From Thiohalobacter thiocyanaticus (lineage in GTDB: Bacteria; Pseudomonadota; Gammaproteobacteria; Thiohalobacterales; Thiohalobacteraceae): a DNA stretch of 64,000 nucleotides. The notes beneath the pieces were generated by a model. The model saw nothing but the letters and a program-made list of their open reading frames with translations, searched no databases and was not told where the DNA came from. Shown here one piece after another: positions 51,887 to 60,917 of the stretch; the stretch's first letter is position 1, and each line of letters opens with the position of its first letter. Where the stretch lies: assembly GCF_002356355.1 (NCBI RefSeq), contig NZ_AP018052.1, positions 992,001-1,056,000 of the forward strand. Direction: 5' to 3'. Made by a program: the position numbers and the translations under genes.

Positions 51887-52510
51887 ATGATCGGCGTCTA
51901 CGGCGGCACCTTCGATCCGGTTCACTATGGTCACCTGCGCACCGCCCTGGAGGTGCAGGAGCAACTCGACCTGGAGGCCATGCTGATGCTGCCGGCCCGG
52001 GAACCCCCCCATCGTGATCCACCGCAGGCCTCCCCCGAGGCGCGCCGCGACATGCTCGCGCTGGCCCTGCAGGGGCAGGACCGGCTGGTGCTGGACGGGC
52101 GTGAACTGGAGCGCCCCGGTCCCTCCTATATGGTCGACACCCTGGAATCCCTGCGCGCCGAGCACGGTGACTGCCCGCTGGGTCTGGTACTGGGCGAGGA
52201 CGCCTTCGGCGGCCTGGACGGCTGGGACCGCTGGGAGCGCCTGACCGAACTGGCGCACCTGCTGGTGATGGCCCGTCCGGGCGGGGGGCGTCCGGCGGGC
52301 GCGCCGGCCCGGCTGTTGACCGAGCGGGGCGTGGATGATGCCGCGCGTTTGAAAAGCCGCCCGGCCGGTCTTATATATCAGATCGAGGTCACCTCGCTGG
52401 CGATTTCCGCCACCGCCATTCGCGCCCAGCAGGCCGCCGGGCGCAGCAGCCGTTATCTGCTGCCCGATGCCGTGCTCGAATATCTGCAGGCCAACCGTCT
52501 GTATTGTTGA
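51887..52510 (+). CDS. nadD: Nicotinate-nucleotide adenylyltransferase
   Basis: A 207-residue nucleotidyltransferase that makes deamido-NAD from NaMN and ATP, two steps after NadC. The motif GGTFDPVHYGHLRTA holds the catalytic (H/T)xGH element, and the C-terminal ISATAIRAQQAAGRSSRYLLPDAV the ISSTxIR motif. It starts the group nadD-rsfS-rlmH-maf. Confidence 0.95.
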   Translation: MIGVYGGTFDPVHYGHLRTALEVQEQLDLEAMLMLPAREPPHRDPPQASPEARRDMLALALQGQDRLVLDGRELERPGPSYMVDTLESLRAEHGDCPLGLVLGEDAFGGLDGWDRWERLTELAHLLVMARPGGGRPAGAPARLLTERGVDDAARLKSRPAGLIYQIEVTSLAISATAIRAQQAAGRSSRYLLPDAVLEYLQANRLYC

Positions 52511-52535
52511 ATCCCCAAGCCCACAGGTAAACCGC

Positions 52536-52907
52536 GTGACTGAAACCCTCTCCACCGAATCCCTCAAGACCCTCGTCGTTCAGGCCATGGAGGACATGAA
52601 GGCCCAGGACATCAGCATCATCGATGTGCGCGGACTGACCTCGGTGACCGACTACATGGTCATTGCCAGCGGAACCTCCGACCGCCACGTCCGGTCCATC
52701 TCCCAGAACGTCATCGATGAATCCAAGCAGCAGGGCCTGCGCCCGATCGGCGTGGAGGGCCAGGACAGCGGCGAATGGATCCTGGTCGACCTGGGCGACG
52801 TGGTGGCTCATGTGATGCTGCCGCGGGCGCGTGCCTTCTACAACCTGGAGAAGCTCTGGAGCGCCGGCGGCGAGGGCGAGGCCGCCACCCATCTGCAGAG
52901 CGTATGA
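52536..52907 (+). CDS. rsfS: Ribosomal silencing factor RsfS
   Basis: A 123-residue protein that binds L14 (uL14) and blocks subunit joining in starvation. Typical stretches are DISIIDVRGLTSVTDYMVIASGTSDRHVRSIS and GEWILVDLGDVVAHVMLPRARAFYNLEKLW. The start is taken as GTG at 52536 with AGGT upstream, giving the family length. An in-frame ATG at 52467 lies inside nadD. Confidence 0.93.
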   Translation: MTETLSTESLKTLVVQAMEDMKAQDISIIDVRGLTSVTDYMVIASGTSDRHVRSISQNVIDESKQQGLRPIGVEGQDSGEWILVDLGDVVAHVMLPRARAFYNLEKLWSAGGEGEAATHLQSV

Positions 52908-52921
52908 CGCGGTAGGCCCTG

Positions 52922-53392
52922 ATGCAGATTCATCTGCTGGCCGTCGGCACCCGGATGCCGGCCTGGGTGGAGGCGGGCTTCAGCGAATATGCCAGGCGTC
53001 TGCCGCATGAATGCCGCCTGAAACTGGTCGAGATCGCGCCTGCGAAACGCGGCCGCAACCCCGATCTGGAACGCATCCGCCGCGAGGAGGGCGAACGCCT
53101 GCTGGCGGCGGTGCCCCGGGATGCGACGGTGATCGCCCTTGAGGTCGGCGGCAGGGCCTGGAACACCGAACAGCTGGCCGACCGGCTGCGCGGCTGGCTG
53201 CAGGATGGACGCGACCTGGCGCTGCTGGTCGGCGGTCCGGACGGCCTGTCCGCCGCCTGCCGTGAACGTGCCGAGCTGCAATGGTCCCTCTCGCCCCTGA
53301 CCCTGCCGCACCCGCTGGTGCGGGTGGTGCTGGCCGAGCAACTCTATCGCGCCTGGAGCCTGGTCAGTGGCCATCCCTATCACCGGGCCTGA
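52922..53392 (+). CDS. rlmH: 23S rRNA pseudouridine-1915 N3-methyltransferase RlmH
   Basis: A 156-residue SPOUT methyltransferase. The SAM knot is in LALLVGGPDGLSAACRERAELQWSLSPLTLPHPLVRVVLAEQLYRAW, and the C-terminus HPYHRA is nearly invariant. It lies directly after rsfS, as in E. coli. Confidence 0.96.
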   Translation: MQIHLLAVGTRMPAWVEAGFSEYARRLPHECRLKLVEIAPAKRGRNPDLERIRREEGERLLAAVPRDATVIALEVGGRAWNTEQLADRLRGWLQDGRDLALLVGGPDGLSAACRERAELQWSLSPLTLPHPLVRVVLAEQLYRAWSLVSGHPYHRA

Positions 53393-53404
53393 GGGGGGAT
53401 ACTC

Positions 53405-53986
53405 ATGATCCTGCTGGCGTCCGCCTCGCCCCGCCGCCGGGAACTGCTGAACCAGCTCGGGGTGCCCCACCGTGCCGTGCCGGTGGACATCGACGAGACG
53501 CCGCTGCCGGGCGAGCCGGTCGAGGCGCTGGTCTGTCGACTGGCGCTGGACAAGGCACGTGCCCTGGCAGCAAAAACCGTTGCTGAACTGCCGGTGCTGG
53601 GTGCCGATACCCTGATCAGCCTCGACGGCCGGCCCCTGGGCAAGCCGGCCGACCGCGCCGACGGTATGGCCATGCTGGCGCAGCTGTCCGGGCGCGAACA
53701 CGAGGTGCTCAGCGCCGTGGCCCTGGTCGTGGGCGGGCGCGAGGCGCTGCGCCTGAACCGTAACCGGGTGCGCTTTCGTGAACTGGAACCCGCCGAGTGC
53801 GCGGCCTACTGGACCACCGGGGAGCCGGCCGACAAGGCCGGGGCCTATGCCATCCAGGGGCGGGCGGCCATGTTCGTCAGCCGTCTCGAGGGCAGTTACA
53901 CTGGCGTAATGGGTCTGCCCCTGTTCGAGACCGCGGAGTTGCTGCGCGAGGCCGGCGTGGCGCTGCTCGAGTTGGGAGATTCGTAA
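53405..53986 (+). CDS. maf: Maf nucleotide pyrophosphatase (YhdE-like)
   Basis: A 193-residue pyrophosphatase of the Maf/Ham1 fold that hydrolyses dTTP/UTP and modified nucleotides. The N-terminal motif is LLASASPRRRELLNQLG, the acidic LGADTLISLDGRPLGKP follows, and the DKAGAYAIQGRAAMFVSRLEGSYTGVMGLPL block is characteristic of the YhdE group. Maf beside rng matches the E. coli yhdE-rng order. Confidence 0.93.
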   Translation: MILLASASPRRRELLNQLGVPHRAVPVDIDETPLPGEPVEALVCRLALDKARALAAKTVAELPVLGADTLISLDGRPLGKPADRADGMAMLAQLSGREHEVLSAVALVVGGREALRLNRNRVRFRELEPAECAAYWTTGEPADKAGAYAIQGRAAMFVSRLEGSYTGVMGLPLFETAELLREAGVALLELGDS

Positions 53987-53993
53987 AGAACCG

Positions 53994-54180
53994 CTGCGGA
54001 ATCGCCGTGAAAAACACAACCTTGTAGGTTGGGTTGGGTGCATTAGCGCCGTAACCCAACAAACGCGGCCTGAATGTTGGGTTACGCCCTCCGGGCTAAC
54101 CCAACCTACGAGGTTCGGTGCGGGTATGGAAGCAGCCGGGAAAACGGATACTGTCCGTGTTTTCCGTGTGATTCCGTGGC
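53994..54180. repeat. Nested repeat: GTAGGTTGGGTT palindrome with GCCACGG-type outer arms (left one decayed)
   Basis: Perfect inner 12-base arms (54024-54035 and 54098-54109). The right outer arm (54152-54180) reads TGTCCGTGTTTTCCGTGTG and onward to CCGTGGC. The left counterpart (about 53994-54020) is visibly decayed. It separates maf from rng. Confidence 0.7.
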
Positions 54181-54208
54181 AAAGGGGTTTTGATTCAATG
54201 GAAACTGC

Positions 54209-55660
54209 ATGAGTGAAGAGATACTGATCAACGTCACGCCGCAGGAGACCCGCGTGGCCATGGTCGAGAACGGCGTGCTGCAGGAAGTCTTCATCGAGCG
54301 CGAACGCAGCCTGGGCCTGGTGGGCAACATCTACAAGGGCGTGGTGTGCCGGGTGCTGCCCGGGATGCAGGCCGCGTTTCTGGACATCGGCCTGGAACGG
54401 GCCGCTTTCCTGCATGCCTCCGACATCGCGACCCGCGATGCCGAGTCCGAAGGGGCGAGCACCATCAGCCAGCTGCTGCGCGACGGCCAGGAGCTCATGG
54501 TGCAGGTGATCAAGGACCCGCTCGGCACCAAGGGCGCACGCCTGACCACCCATATCACCATCCCCTCGCGCTATCTGGTGTTCATGCCCTATGCCACCAA
54601 CGTCGGGGTGTCGCAGAAGATCGAGGATGAGACCGAGCGCCAGCGCCTGAAGCAGGTGGTGCTCGATGATGCCGGTGATGAGGGGCTGGGCTATATCGTG
54701 CGCACGGCCGCCGAGGGTGTGCCCGATGCGGCGCTGCGTTCGGACATGGCCTTCCTGCGCCGGCTGTGGGGTGCGATCCAGGAACGCGGCCGCCAGGCCG
54801 GTGCCGGCGAGATGGTCCACGAGGACCTGCCCCTGAGCAAGCGCGCCCTGCGCGACCTGGTCGGGGTGGAGGTGGAGAAGGTGCGGGTGGACTCGCGCGA
54901 GACCCATGCCAGCCTGGTGCGTTTCGGGGAGCAGTTCGTCCCCGAGGTGGTCGAACGGCTGGAATACTATCCGGGCGAGCGGCCCATCTTCGATCTCTAC
55001 AGCGTTGAGGACGAGATCCAGCGCGCGCTGGATCGCAAGGTGCAGCTGAAGTCGGGCGGCTATCTCATCATCGACCAGACTGAGGCCATGACCACCATCG
55101 ACGTCAACACCGGCGCCTATGTGGGCCATCGCAACCTGGAAGAGACCATCTTCAAGACCAACCTGGAGGCGGCCCAGGCCATCGCCCGCCAGCTGCGCCT
55201 GCGCAACCTGGGCGGGATCATCATCATCGACTTCATCGACATGTCCGACGAGGACCACAAACGCCAGGTGCTGCGCGCGCTGGAGCGCCACCTGGAACGC
55301 GACCACGCCCGCAGCCACATCAGCGAGGTCTCCAGCCTCGGCCTGGTGCAGATGACGCGCAAGCGCACCCGTGAGAGCCTGGAGCATGTGCTGTGCGGCG
55401 TCTGCCCCACCTGCAACGGTCGGGGTTCGCTGAAGACGCCCGAGACCGTGGTCTACGAGATCTTCCGCGAGATCCTGCGCGAGGCGCGCCAGTACGATGC
55501 CGAACAGCTGCTGGTGCTGGCCGCGCACGAGGTGGTGGATCTGCTGCTGGACGAGGAGTCCACCAGCCTGGCGGAACTGGAATCCTTCATCGGCAAACCG
55601 ATCAAGTTCCAGGTCGAATCCCTCTATACCCAGGAACAATATGACGTCGTGCTCATGTAG
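54209..55660 (+). CDS. rng: Ribonuclease G
   Basis: A 483-residue endoribonuclease that matures the 16S 5' end and degrades mRNA. The N-terminal S1 domain has LVGNIYKGVVCRVLPGMQAAFLDIG. Catalytic Asp residues lie in TIDVNTGAYVG and IIIDFIDM, and the zinc-link is CGVCPTCNGRG. RNase E would carry a long disordered C-terminus, which is absent. Confidence 0.96.
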   Translation: MSEEILINVTPQETRVAMVENGVLQEVFIERERSLGLVGNIYKGVVCRVLPGMQAAFLDIGLERAAFLHASDIATRDAESEGASTISQLLRDGQELMVQVIKDPLGTKGARLTTHITIPSRYLVFMPYATNVGVSQKIEDETERQRLKQVVLDDAGDEGLGYIVRTAAEGVPDAALRSDMAFLRRLWGAIQERGRQAGAGEMVHEDLPLSKRALRDLVGVEVEKVRVDSRETHASLVRFGEQFVPEVVERLEYYPGERPIFDLYSVEDEIQRALDRKVQLKSGGYLIIDQTEAMTTIDVNTGAYVGHRNLEETIFKTNLEAAQAIARQLRLRNLGGIIIIDFIDMSDEDHKRQVLRALERHLERDHARSHISEVSSLGLVQMTRKRTRESLEHVLCGVCPTCNGRGSLKTPETVVYEIFREILREARQYDAEQLLVLAAHEVVDLLLDEESTSLAELESFIGKPIKFQVESLYTQEQYDVVLM

Positions 55661-55693
55661 TGGCGGGACGCTGCGGAACCGGGATCTCCCTGC

Positions 55694-58600
55694 ATGCTGA
55701 AACGGGCCACGCGGCTGGTATGGTATGGCGTCGCCGCGCTGCTCATCCTTGCGGCGCTGCTGCTCAGTATCGCCCGACTGGTGCTGCCGCTGCTGGATGA
55801 CTATCACGACGAACTCCAGCAGTGGCTCACCCAGCGGGTCGATCATCCGGTGCGCATCGAGCGGCTGGACCTCGGCTGGCACGGTCTCGGGCCGGACCTG
55901 CGGCTGCTCAACACCCGCCTCTACGATCGCAGCGGCGAGGAGGTGCTGCTGCGGCTGGAGGAACTGCGCATCGGCATCGACCTGTGGCGTTCCTGGCGCC
56001 AGGGCCGGCTGGTCAGCAATCGCATCGCCCTGCAGGGCAGTGAACTGAACCTGATCCGACGCGAGGACGGACGCATCGTGCTGCGCGGGCGTGAACATGC
56101 CACCCCCATCCTCAATCCGCTTACGCTGGCCGCCGAACAGCCGCGGATCGCACTGACGGATGTCACCCTGGGCTGGGAAGACCGCTACCTGGGGCATCCG
56201 CGGGTGGTGTTCCGCGACATCGCCCTGCGCATGCGCAACCGCGGTGAGCGGCATCAGTTACACCTTCAGGCCAGGCCGGCCGCCGCCCTCGGGCAGACGC
56301 TGGAATTGCAGGCGGACCTGGTGCTGCCGCCCGGGCAGCGCGAACGCTGGCATGGCCGCCTGTATCTGAATGCGCAGGGTTTCATGCTGCGTGAGTGGCT
56401 CGGCTGGTACCTGTCCGATCGCTGGTATGCCGGCGGGGTGCTGGATGCGCGCCTCTGGCTCACGCTGACGGGGGGGCGGATCGAGGCCGCGCAGGGTGAA
56501 CTGGCCGTCCACCTGCCCGTGCTCTCCAGCCGCGAGCGGGCCGCCCCGCTGCTTGCCGGCAACCGGCTGGCGACCCGGCTGCTATGGAATCGCACCGGTG
56601 CGGCCTGGCGGCTCAGCCTGGATGCGTTGGAACTCATCCAGGCCGACCGGAGCTGGCCGCGCACCGGGCTGACGCTGGCCATGGCGCCGCCGGACGCTGA
56701 TGGCCGTCGGCTGCAGCTGGCGCTGGATGCGTTGCCGCTGGAACTGCTGCAGCCGGTACTGCCGCTGCTGGGGGAGGCCGCCGGCACGTCGCTGGATCTT
56801 ACGGCGTTGAGTCCGCAGGGCTGGGTACGCGATCTGCAGCTGGGGGGCGAACGCCGCAGCGGGCGCTGGCATGACCTGCGCTTCAAGGCCCGACTGGAAG
56901 CGCTGGCCTGGCAGCCGCAGGTGCGCCTTCCGGGCCTGAGCGGGCTGAACGCCAGTCTGATCGGCAGCCCGGAGCGGGGGGAAATCGAACTGGAACTGAC
57001 GGATGGCCGTCTGGCCGCGCCGGCATTGTTCCGCGATGCCCTCCCGATCGGGCGCCTGGCCGGGCGGCTGCGTTGGCAGCAGGAGCCGGACGGTCTGCAG
57101 CTCTACAGCGAACGCTTCGCCCTGGCCAATGCCGATCTCGGCGCCCGCGGACAGCTGCGCCTGCAGCTGTCGCGCGATGGCGCTTCACCGCACCTGAGCC
57201 TGCAGGCGGAGATCGAACGCGGCGATGCGGCCGCGACCGGACGCTACCTGCCTGCCGGCATCATGCCGGAGAAGACGGTGCGCTGGCTGGACCGGGCCAT
57301 CGTCAGCGGCCGCATCACCACGGGCCGGGTCGATTTCCACGGCCGGCTGGCCGACTTCCCCTTCGCACAGGGCGCGGGCCGGATGGAGATCCGCGCCCGT
57401 GTGGATGACGCCATCCTCGACTATCACCCCGACTGGCACCGCATCGAGGAACTCGACGCCGAACTGGTCTTCATCAACCAGGGCATGCACATCGAGGCGG
57501 TCGACGGTGCCATCCTCGGGACCCGCCTGGCGGAAGTGAGCGCCGATATCCCCGACCTCAAGCGCAGCCGCCTGCGCGTCCAGGGGCAGGTGCGCGGTCC
57601 GCTGGCCGACATGCTGCGCTTCGTGCAGGACAGCCCCCTGGCCCGGCGCGGTTATGACCTCGGCCAGCTGCAGGCCGACGGCCAGGCCGGGCTGGCGCTG
57701 GACCTGGACCTGCCCCTGCGGCGTACGCATGGCGGTCCGGCGCGAGTGGCCGGCCGGCTTGAGCTGCAGGACAACCGCCTGGTCCTGCCCGCGCGGGACC
57801 TGGCCCTGGAGGCGCTCGACGGGCGCATCGACTTCACCGACACCCGGGTCAGCGGCAGCGGGCTCCAGGCCAGGCTGTGGCAGACACCGGTGCGTCTGGA
57901 TCTGGCACCGCATCCGGACACGCCCGGCCTGACCCGGGTCCGGCTGGCCGGCCGCCTGCCATTGCTGGAGCGGCTGGGGCGGGTGCATCCGCCGCTGGCG
58001 CGGTACCTGACGGGACAGTCCGACTGGCGTATCCAGCTGGATGTCGGCCGCCAGGCCGAAGGCTACCCGCTGTGGATCGAGTCCGAGCTGGAAGGCATCG
58101 GCATCGATCTGCCGTCGCCCCTGTCCAAGCCCGCCGATGCAACCCTGCCGCTGCGGCTGCAGACGCGGATCCAGGCACAGGGCAGCGGGCCGCTGTACCT
58201 GCGCCTGGGTGACCTGCATGCTGCGCTGGAATTGAGCGATGCGGCCGAGGGGCCGCTGCAGCTGCGCCGCGCCATGCTGCGCTTCGATGCCGGCGCGGCC
58301 GAACTGCCCGACGGCCCCGGGCTGGAGTTGCATGGCCGCTTCGATACCCTGTCGGTGCCGGCCTGGCGCGCGGTGTTCGCAGCCGCCGGCAAGGACGCGG
58401 CGCTGCCCGCGCTGGACCTGCGCGAGGCCGCGCTCGAAGTGGGCCGGTTGAGGCTGTTCAATCAGAGCCTGGCCGACGTCAGCCTGCAGGCCCGGCCGGT
58501 GCTCGGCGCCTGGCGCATCGATGTCGACGGTCCGGACATCGCCGGGCGGATCGCCGTGCCCCGCGGCGATTCCCCGCTGCCGCTGGATCTGGACCTGGAT

Positions 58601-59497
58601 CGCCTGGTATTGGCGCGCGGCGGCATCGACGGGGCCGGTGCGGACCTCGATCCGGCCCGGTTGCCGCCGCTGGATGTCGATATCCGGGACCTGACCTATG
58701 GGAGCCTCGACCTGGGTCGGGTGCAGCTGCGCAGTCAGCCGCTGGCCTACGGCATGGAGGTGGAATCCATCCGCATCGAGGGCGGCTGGCTCAGGCTCTC
58801 GGCGCAGGGCAACTGGACCCTGCGCCAGGGGCGCGAGGCCTCGCGCTTCGATATCGAACTGCAAGGCAGCGACCTGGGTCGGATGCTGACCGCCTTCGGC
58901 TACAGCGGCAATGTCGAGGGTGGCGCGACCCATGGCCAGATCAACGCCAACTGGCCCGGCGCCCCCATGGATTTCGCCCTCAAGGCGGTCGAGGGTACGC
59001 TCGATCTGCGCATCGGTCCCGGGCAGCTGGTCAAGCTGGAGCCCGGCGCCGGGCGGGTGTTCGGCCTGCTCAACCTGCATGCGCTGCCGCGCCGGCTCAC
59101 CCTGGATTTCTCCGACCTGTTCAAGCGCGGCTTCGCCTTCGACCGCATCGAGGGCAGCTTCACCCTGATCGATTCCAACGCCTATACCCAGGACCTGGTC
59201 ATCCAGGGGCCGTCGGCACGCATCGATATCTCCGGCCGCATCGGCCTGGCCGAGCAGGACTACGACCAGCTGGTCACGGTCACGCCGGAGGTCACCGGCG
59301 GCCTGCCCATCGCCGGCGCCATCGCCGGCGGCCCGGCCGTGGGCGCGGCCCTGTTCCTGGCCGATCGGCTGCTGGGCCGGCAGTTCGAGGAAATGGCCAG
59401 CTACCAGTATGCGGTGACCGGCAGTTGGGAGGATCCAGTGTTCCGGCGTCTGAACCGGGAAGAGCCCGGGGCGGCCCCGGCCGGGACCGCGCCATGA
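55694..59497 (+). CDS. yhdP: YhdP family AsmA-like protein
   Basis: A 1267-residue protein: one N-terminal membrane helix (WYGVAALLILAALLLSIARLVLPLL) and a very long periplasmic beta-rich body of DUF3971/AsmA type ending in an AsmA_2 domain (GYSGNVEGGATHGQINANWPG). YhdP and relatives span the periplasm and move phospholipids to the outer membrane. The length is that of E. coli YhdP (1266). It follows rng by 33 bases. Confidence 0.95.
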   Translation: MLKRATRLVWYGVAALLILAALLLSIARLVLPLLDDYHDELQQWLTQRVDHPVRIERLDLGWHGLGPDLRLLNTRLYDRSGEEVLLRLEELRIGIDLWRSWRQGRLVSNRIALQGSELNLIRREDGRIVLRGREHATPILNPLTLAAEQPRIALTDVTLGWEDRYLGHPRVVFRDIALRMRNRGERHQLHLQARPAAALGQTLELQADLVLPPGQRERWHGRLYLNAQGFMLREWLGWYLSDRWYAGGVLDARLWLTLTGGRIEAAQGELAVHLPVLSSRERAAPLLAGNRLATRLLWNRTGAAWRLSLDALELIQADRSWPRTGLTLAMAPPDADGRRLQLALDALPLELLQPVLPLLGEAAGTSLDLTALSPQGWVRDLQLGGERRSGRWHDLRFKARLEALAWQPQVRLPGLSGLNASLIGSPERGEIELELTDGRLAAPALFRDALPIGRLAGRLRWQQEPDGLQLYSERFALANADLGARGQLRLQLSRDGASPHLSLQAEIERGDAAATGRYLPAGIMPEKTVRWLDRAIVSGRITTGRVDFHGRLADFPFAQGAGRMEIRARVDDAILDYHPDWHRIEELDAELVFINQGMHIEAVDGAILGTRLAEVSADIPDLKRSRLRVQGQVRGPLADMLRFVQDSPLARRGYDLGQLQADGQAGLALDLDLPLRRTHGGPARVAGRLELQDNRLVLPARDLALEALDGRIDFTDTRVSGSGLQARLWQTPVRLDLAPHPDTPGLTRVRLAGRLPLLERLGRVHPPLARYLTGQSDWRIQLDVGRQAEGYPLWIESELEGIGIDLPSPLSKPADATLPLRLQTRIQAQGSGPLYLRLGDLHAALELSDAAEGPLQLRRAMLRFDAGAAELPDGPGLELHGRFDTLSVPAWRAVFAAAGKDAALPALDLREAALEVGRLRLFNQSLADVSLQARPVLGAWRIDVDGPDIAGRIAVPRGDSPLPLDLDLDRLVLARGGIDGAGADLDPARLPPLDVDIRDLTYGSLDLGRVQLRSQPLAYGMEVESIRIEGGWLRLSAQGNWTLRQGREASRFDIELQGSDLGRMLTAFGYSGNVEGGATHGQINANWPGAPMDFALKAVEGTLDLRIGPGQLVKLEPGAGRVFGLLNLHALPRRLTLDFSDLFKRGFAFDRIEGSFTLIDSNAYTQDLVIQGPSARIDISGRIGLAEQDYDQLVTVTPEVTGGLPIAGAIAGGPAVGAALFLADRLLGRQFEEMASYQYAVTGSWEDPVFRRLNREEPGAAPAGTAP

Positions 59498-59531
59498 CCG
59501 GCCCTGCCCCGGCCTGTGATATGCTGCACCC

Positions 59532-59894
59532 ATGAGAACGGCAATAACCCTTTTGTTTCTGATACTTCCCTTTGCCGCCGTCCCCGCCGCCCCCATGTAT
59601 GTTATGTCGGCGGAGCAATGGATGCGGCCGCGTCAGGGGGCGGATCTGCTCGCCGATGAGCGCCTGCGCGAACTGGTGCTGGGGCTGGACGAGCAGCCCG
59701 GCAGCCGCCTGCAGATCCATTACCCCGGCGGCGAGGCCGGGGGGCTGTGGGCGCATGAACTGCGCAGCTGGTTGATCGCGCTCGGGGTGCCGGGCGCGCG
59801 GATTGAACTGGCACCGGGCGGGGTACAGGCTGCCGCCCTGGGTGTCGAATTGCTAACCGGCCAAGCGGCCGATTCGATGGAGCCGTCGCAGTGA
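59532..59894 (+). CDS. Unknown small secreted protein
   Basis: A 120-residue protein not recognised. The first 20 residues (MRTAITLLFLILPFAAVPAA) form a signal peptide. The mature chain includes MYVMSAEQWMRPRQGADLL and IHYPGGEAGGLWAHELRSWLIALGV, suggestive of a small alpha/beta fold, with no Cys. The gene ends in a four-base overlap (GTGA) with the nitrilase-family gene, so the two are coupled. The start lacks a clear ribosome site. Confidence 0.68.
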   Translation: MRTAITLLFLILPFAAVPAAPMYVMSAEQWMRPRQGADLLADERLRELVLGLDEQPGSRLQIHYPGGEAGGLWAHELRSWLIALGVPGARIELAPGGVQAAALGVELLTGQAADSMEPSQ

Positions 59895-60715
59895 CGCAAG
59901 TGGCAAGTATCCAGATGGCCTCCGGGCCCAACGTCAACGCCAATCTGCTCGAGGCCGAGCGCATGATCGAGGAGGCGGCGAAGCAGGGTGCCGAACTGGT
60001 CGTACTGCCGGAGAACTTCGCCATCATGGGCGTGCACGAGACCGACAAGGTCGAGCAGCGCGAGGCGCCGGGCGAGGGGCCGATCCAGGAGTTCCTGTTC
60101 CGTCAGGCCAGGCGCCACAAGCTGTGGCTGGTCGGCGGCACCATTCCGCTCGAGGCCTCGGTCCCGGACAGGATCCGCGCCGCCTGCCTGCTGATCAACC
60201 CGGAGGGCGAGCAGGTCGCGCGCTACGACAAGATGCACCTGTTCGACGTGGAGGTGGTCGGCAGCGGCGAGAAGTACACCGAGTCCGAAACCATCGAACC
60301 GGGCAATGACATCACGGTGGTCGACACCCCCTTCGGCCGGCTGGGCCTGTCGGTGTGCTACGACCTGCGCTTCCCCGAACTCTACCGGGTGATGCTGGAC
60401 CGGGGCGTGGAGATCCTGGCCGTGCCCTCGGCCTTCACCGCGCTGACCGGCAAGGCGCACTGGGATGTGCTGGTGCGCACCCGCGCCATCGAGAACCTGT
60501 GCTATGTGATCGCCTCGGCCCAGGGCGGCTATCATCTGAACGGGCGCGAGACCTGGGGCGATTCCATGATCGTCGATCCCTGGGGCACGGTGCTCAAGCG
60601 CCTGCCGCGCGGCCCCGGCGTGATCATGGCGAAGCTTGACCGCGGCTATCTGGAGTCCACCCGGCGGCTGTTTCCAAGCATCGAGCATCGCCGGATCAAG
60701 TGCAGTGAAGTATGA
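59891..60715 (+). CDS. Carbon-nitrogen hydrolase (nitrilase superfamily)
   Basis: A 274-residue cytoplasmic amidase-like enzyme. The catalytic triad is Glu41 (VVLPENFAIMG), Lys114 (RYDKMHLFDV) and Cys156 (LSVCYDLRFPELYR). The best fit is the Nit1/YafV-like branch that hydrolyses deaminated glutathione or omega-amides. It starts with GTG at 59891, inside the preceding stop. The pair with the small secreted protein lies between yhdP and tldD, which are adjacent in E. coli. Confidence 0.93.
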   Translation: MTQVASIQMASGPNVNANLLEAERMIEEAAKQGAELVVLPENFAIMGVHETDKVEQREAPGEGPIQEFLFRQARRHKLWLVGGTIPLEASVPDRIRAACLLINPEGEQVARYDKMHLFDVEVVGSGEKYTESETIEPGNDITVVDTPFGRLGLSVCYDLRFPELYRVMLDRGVEILAVPSAFTALTGKAHWDVLVRTRAIENLCYVIASAQGGYHLNGRETWGDSMIVDPWGTVLKRLPRGPGVIMAKLDRGYLESTRRLFPSIEHRRIKCSEV

Positions 60716-60741
60716 ATCCATAAAGTTTGGAACCTCTCTAG

Positions 60742-60877
60742 CCCGTCATCCCGGTACCGGCCTGCGCCGGCACAGGCTCCGGCCGGGATCCAGATACCAC
60801 GGCGGTTACTGGATTCCGGCCTGCGCCGGAATGACGGGAGACAGGACGTAGGTCGGGTTAGCGCAGCGTAACCCGAC
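60742..60877. repeat. GTCATCCCGG palindrome followed by a GTCGGGTTA hairpin
   Basis: A pair of hairpins of the GTCATCC family (60742-60838, arms CCCGTCATCCCGG and CCGGAATGACGGG) is followed at 60852-60877 by GTCGGGTTA-loop-TAACCCGAC, a half-unit of the second family. The two families sit side by side upstream of tldD. Confidence 0.75.
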
Positions 60878-60917
60878 AAATCACTGGTCCATTTGCAACA
60901 ACAGGATTGACACCTCC

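Noticed and set aside
52838-56254. A 1138-codon open frame on the minus strand
   Set aside because: It runs antisense through rlmH, maf, rng and yhdP, which are all firmly identified on the plus strand. Its translation is Gln/Gly/Ala/His-rich, as expected from a high-GC antisense frame.
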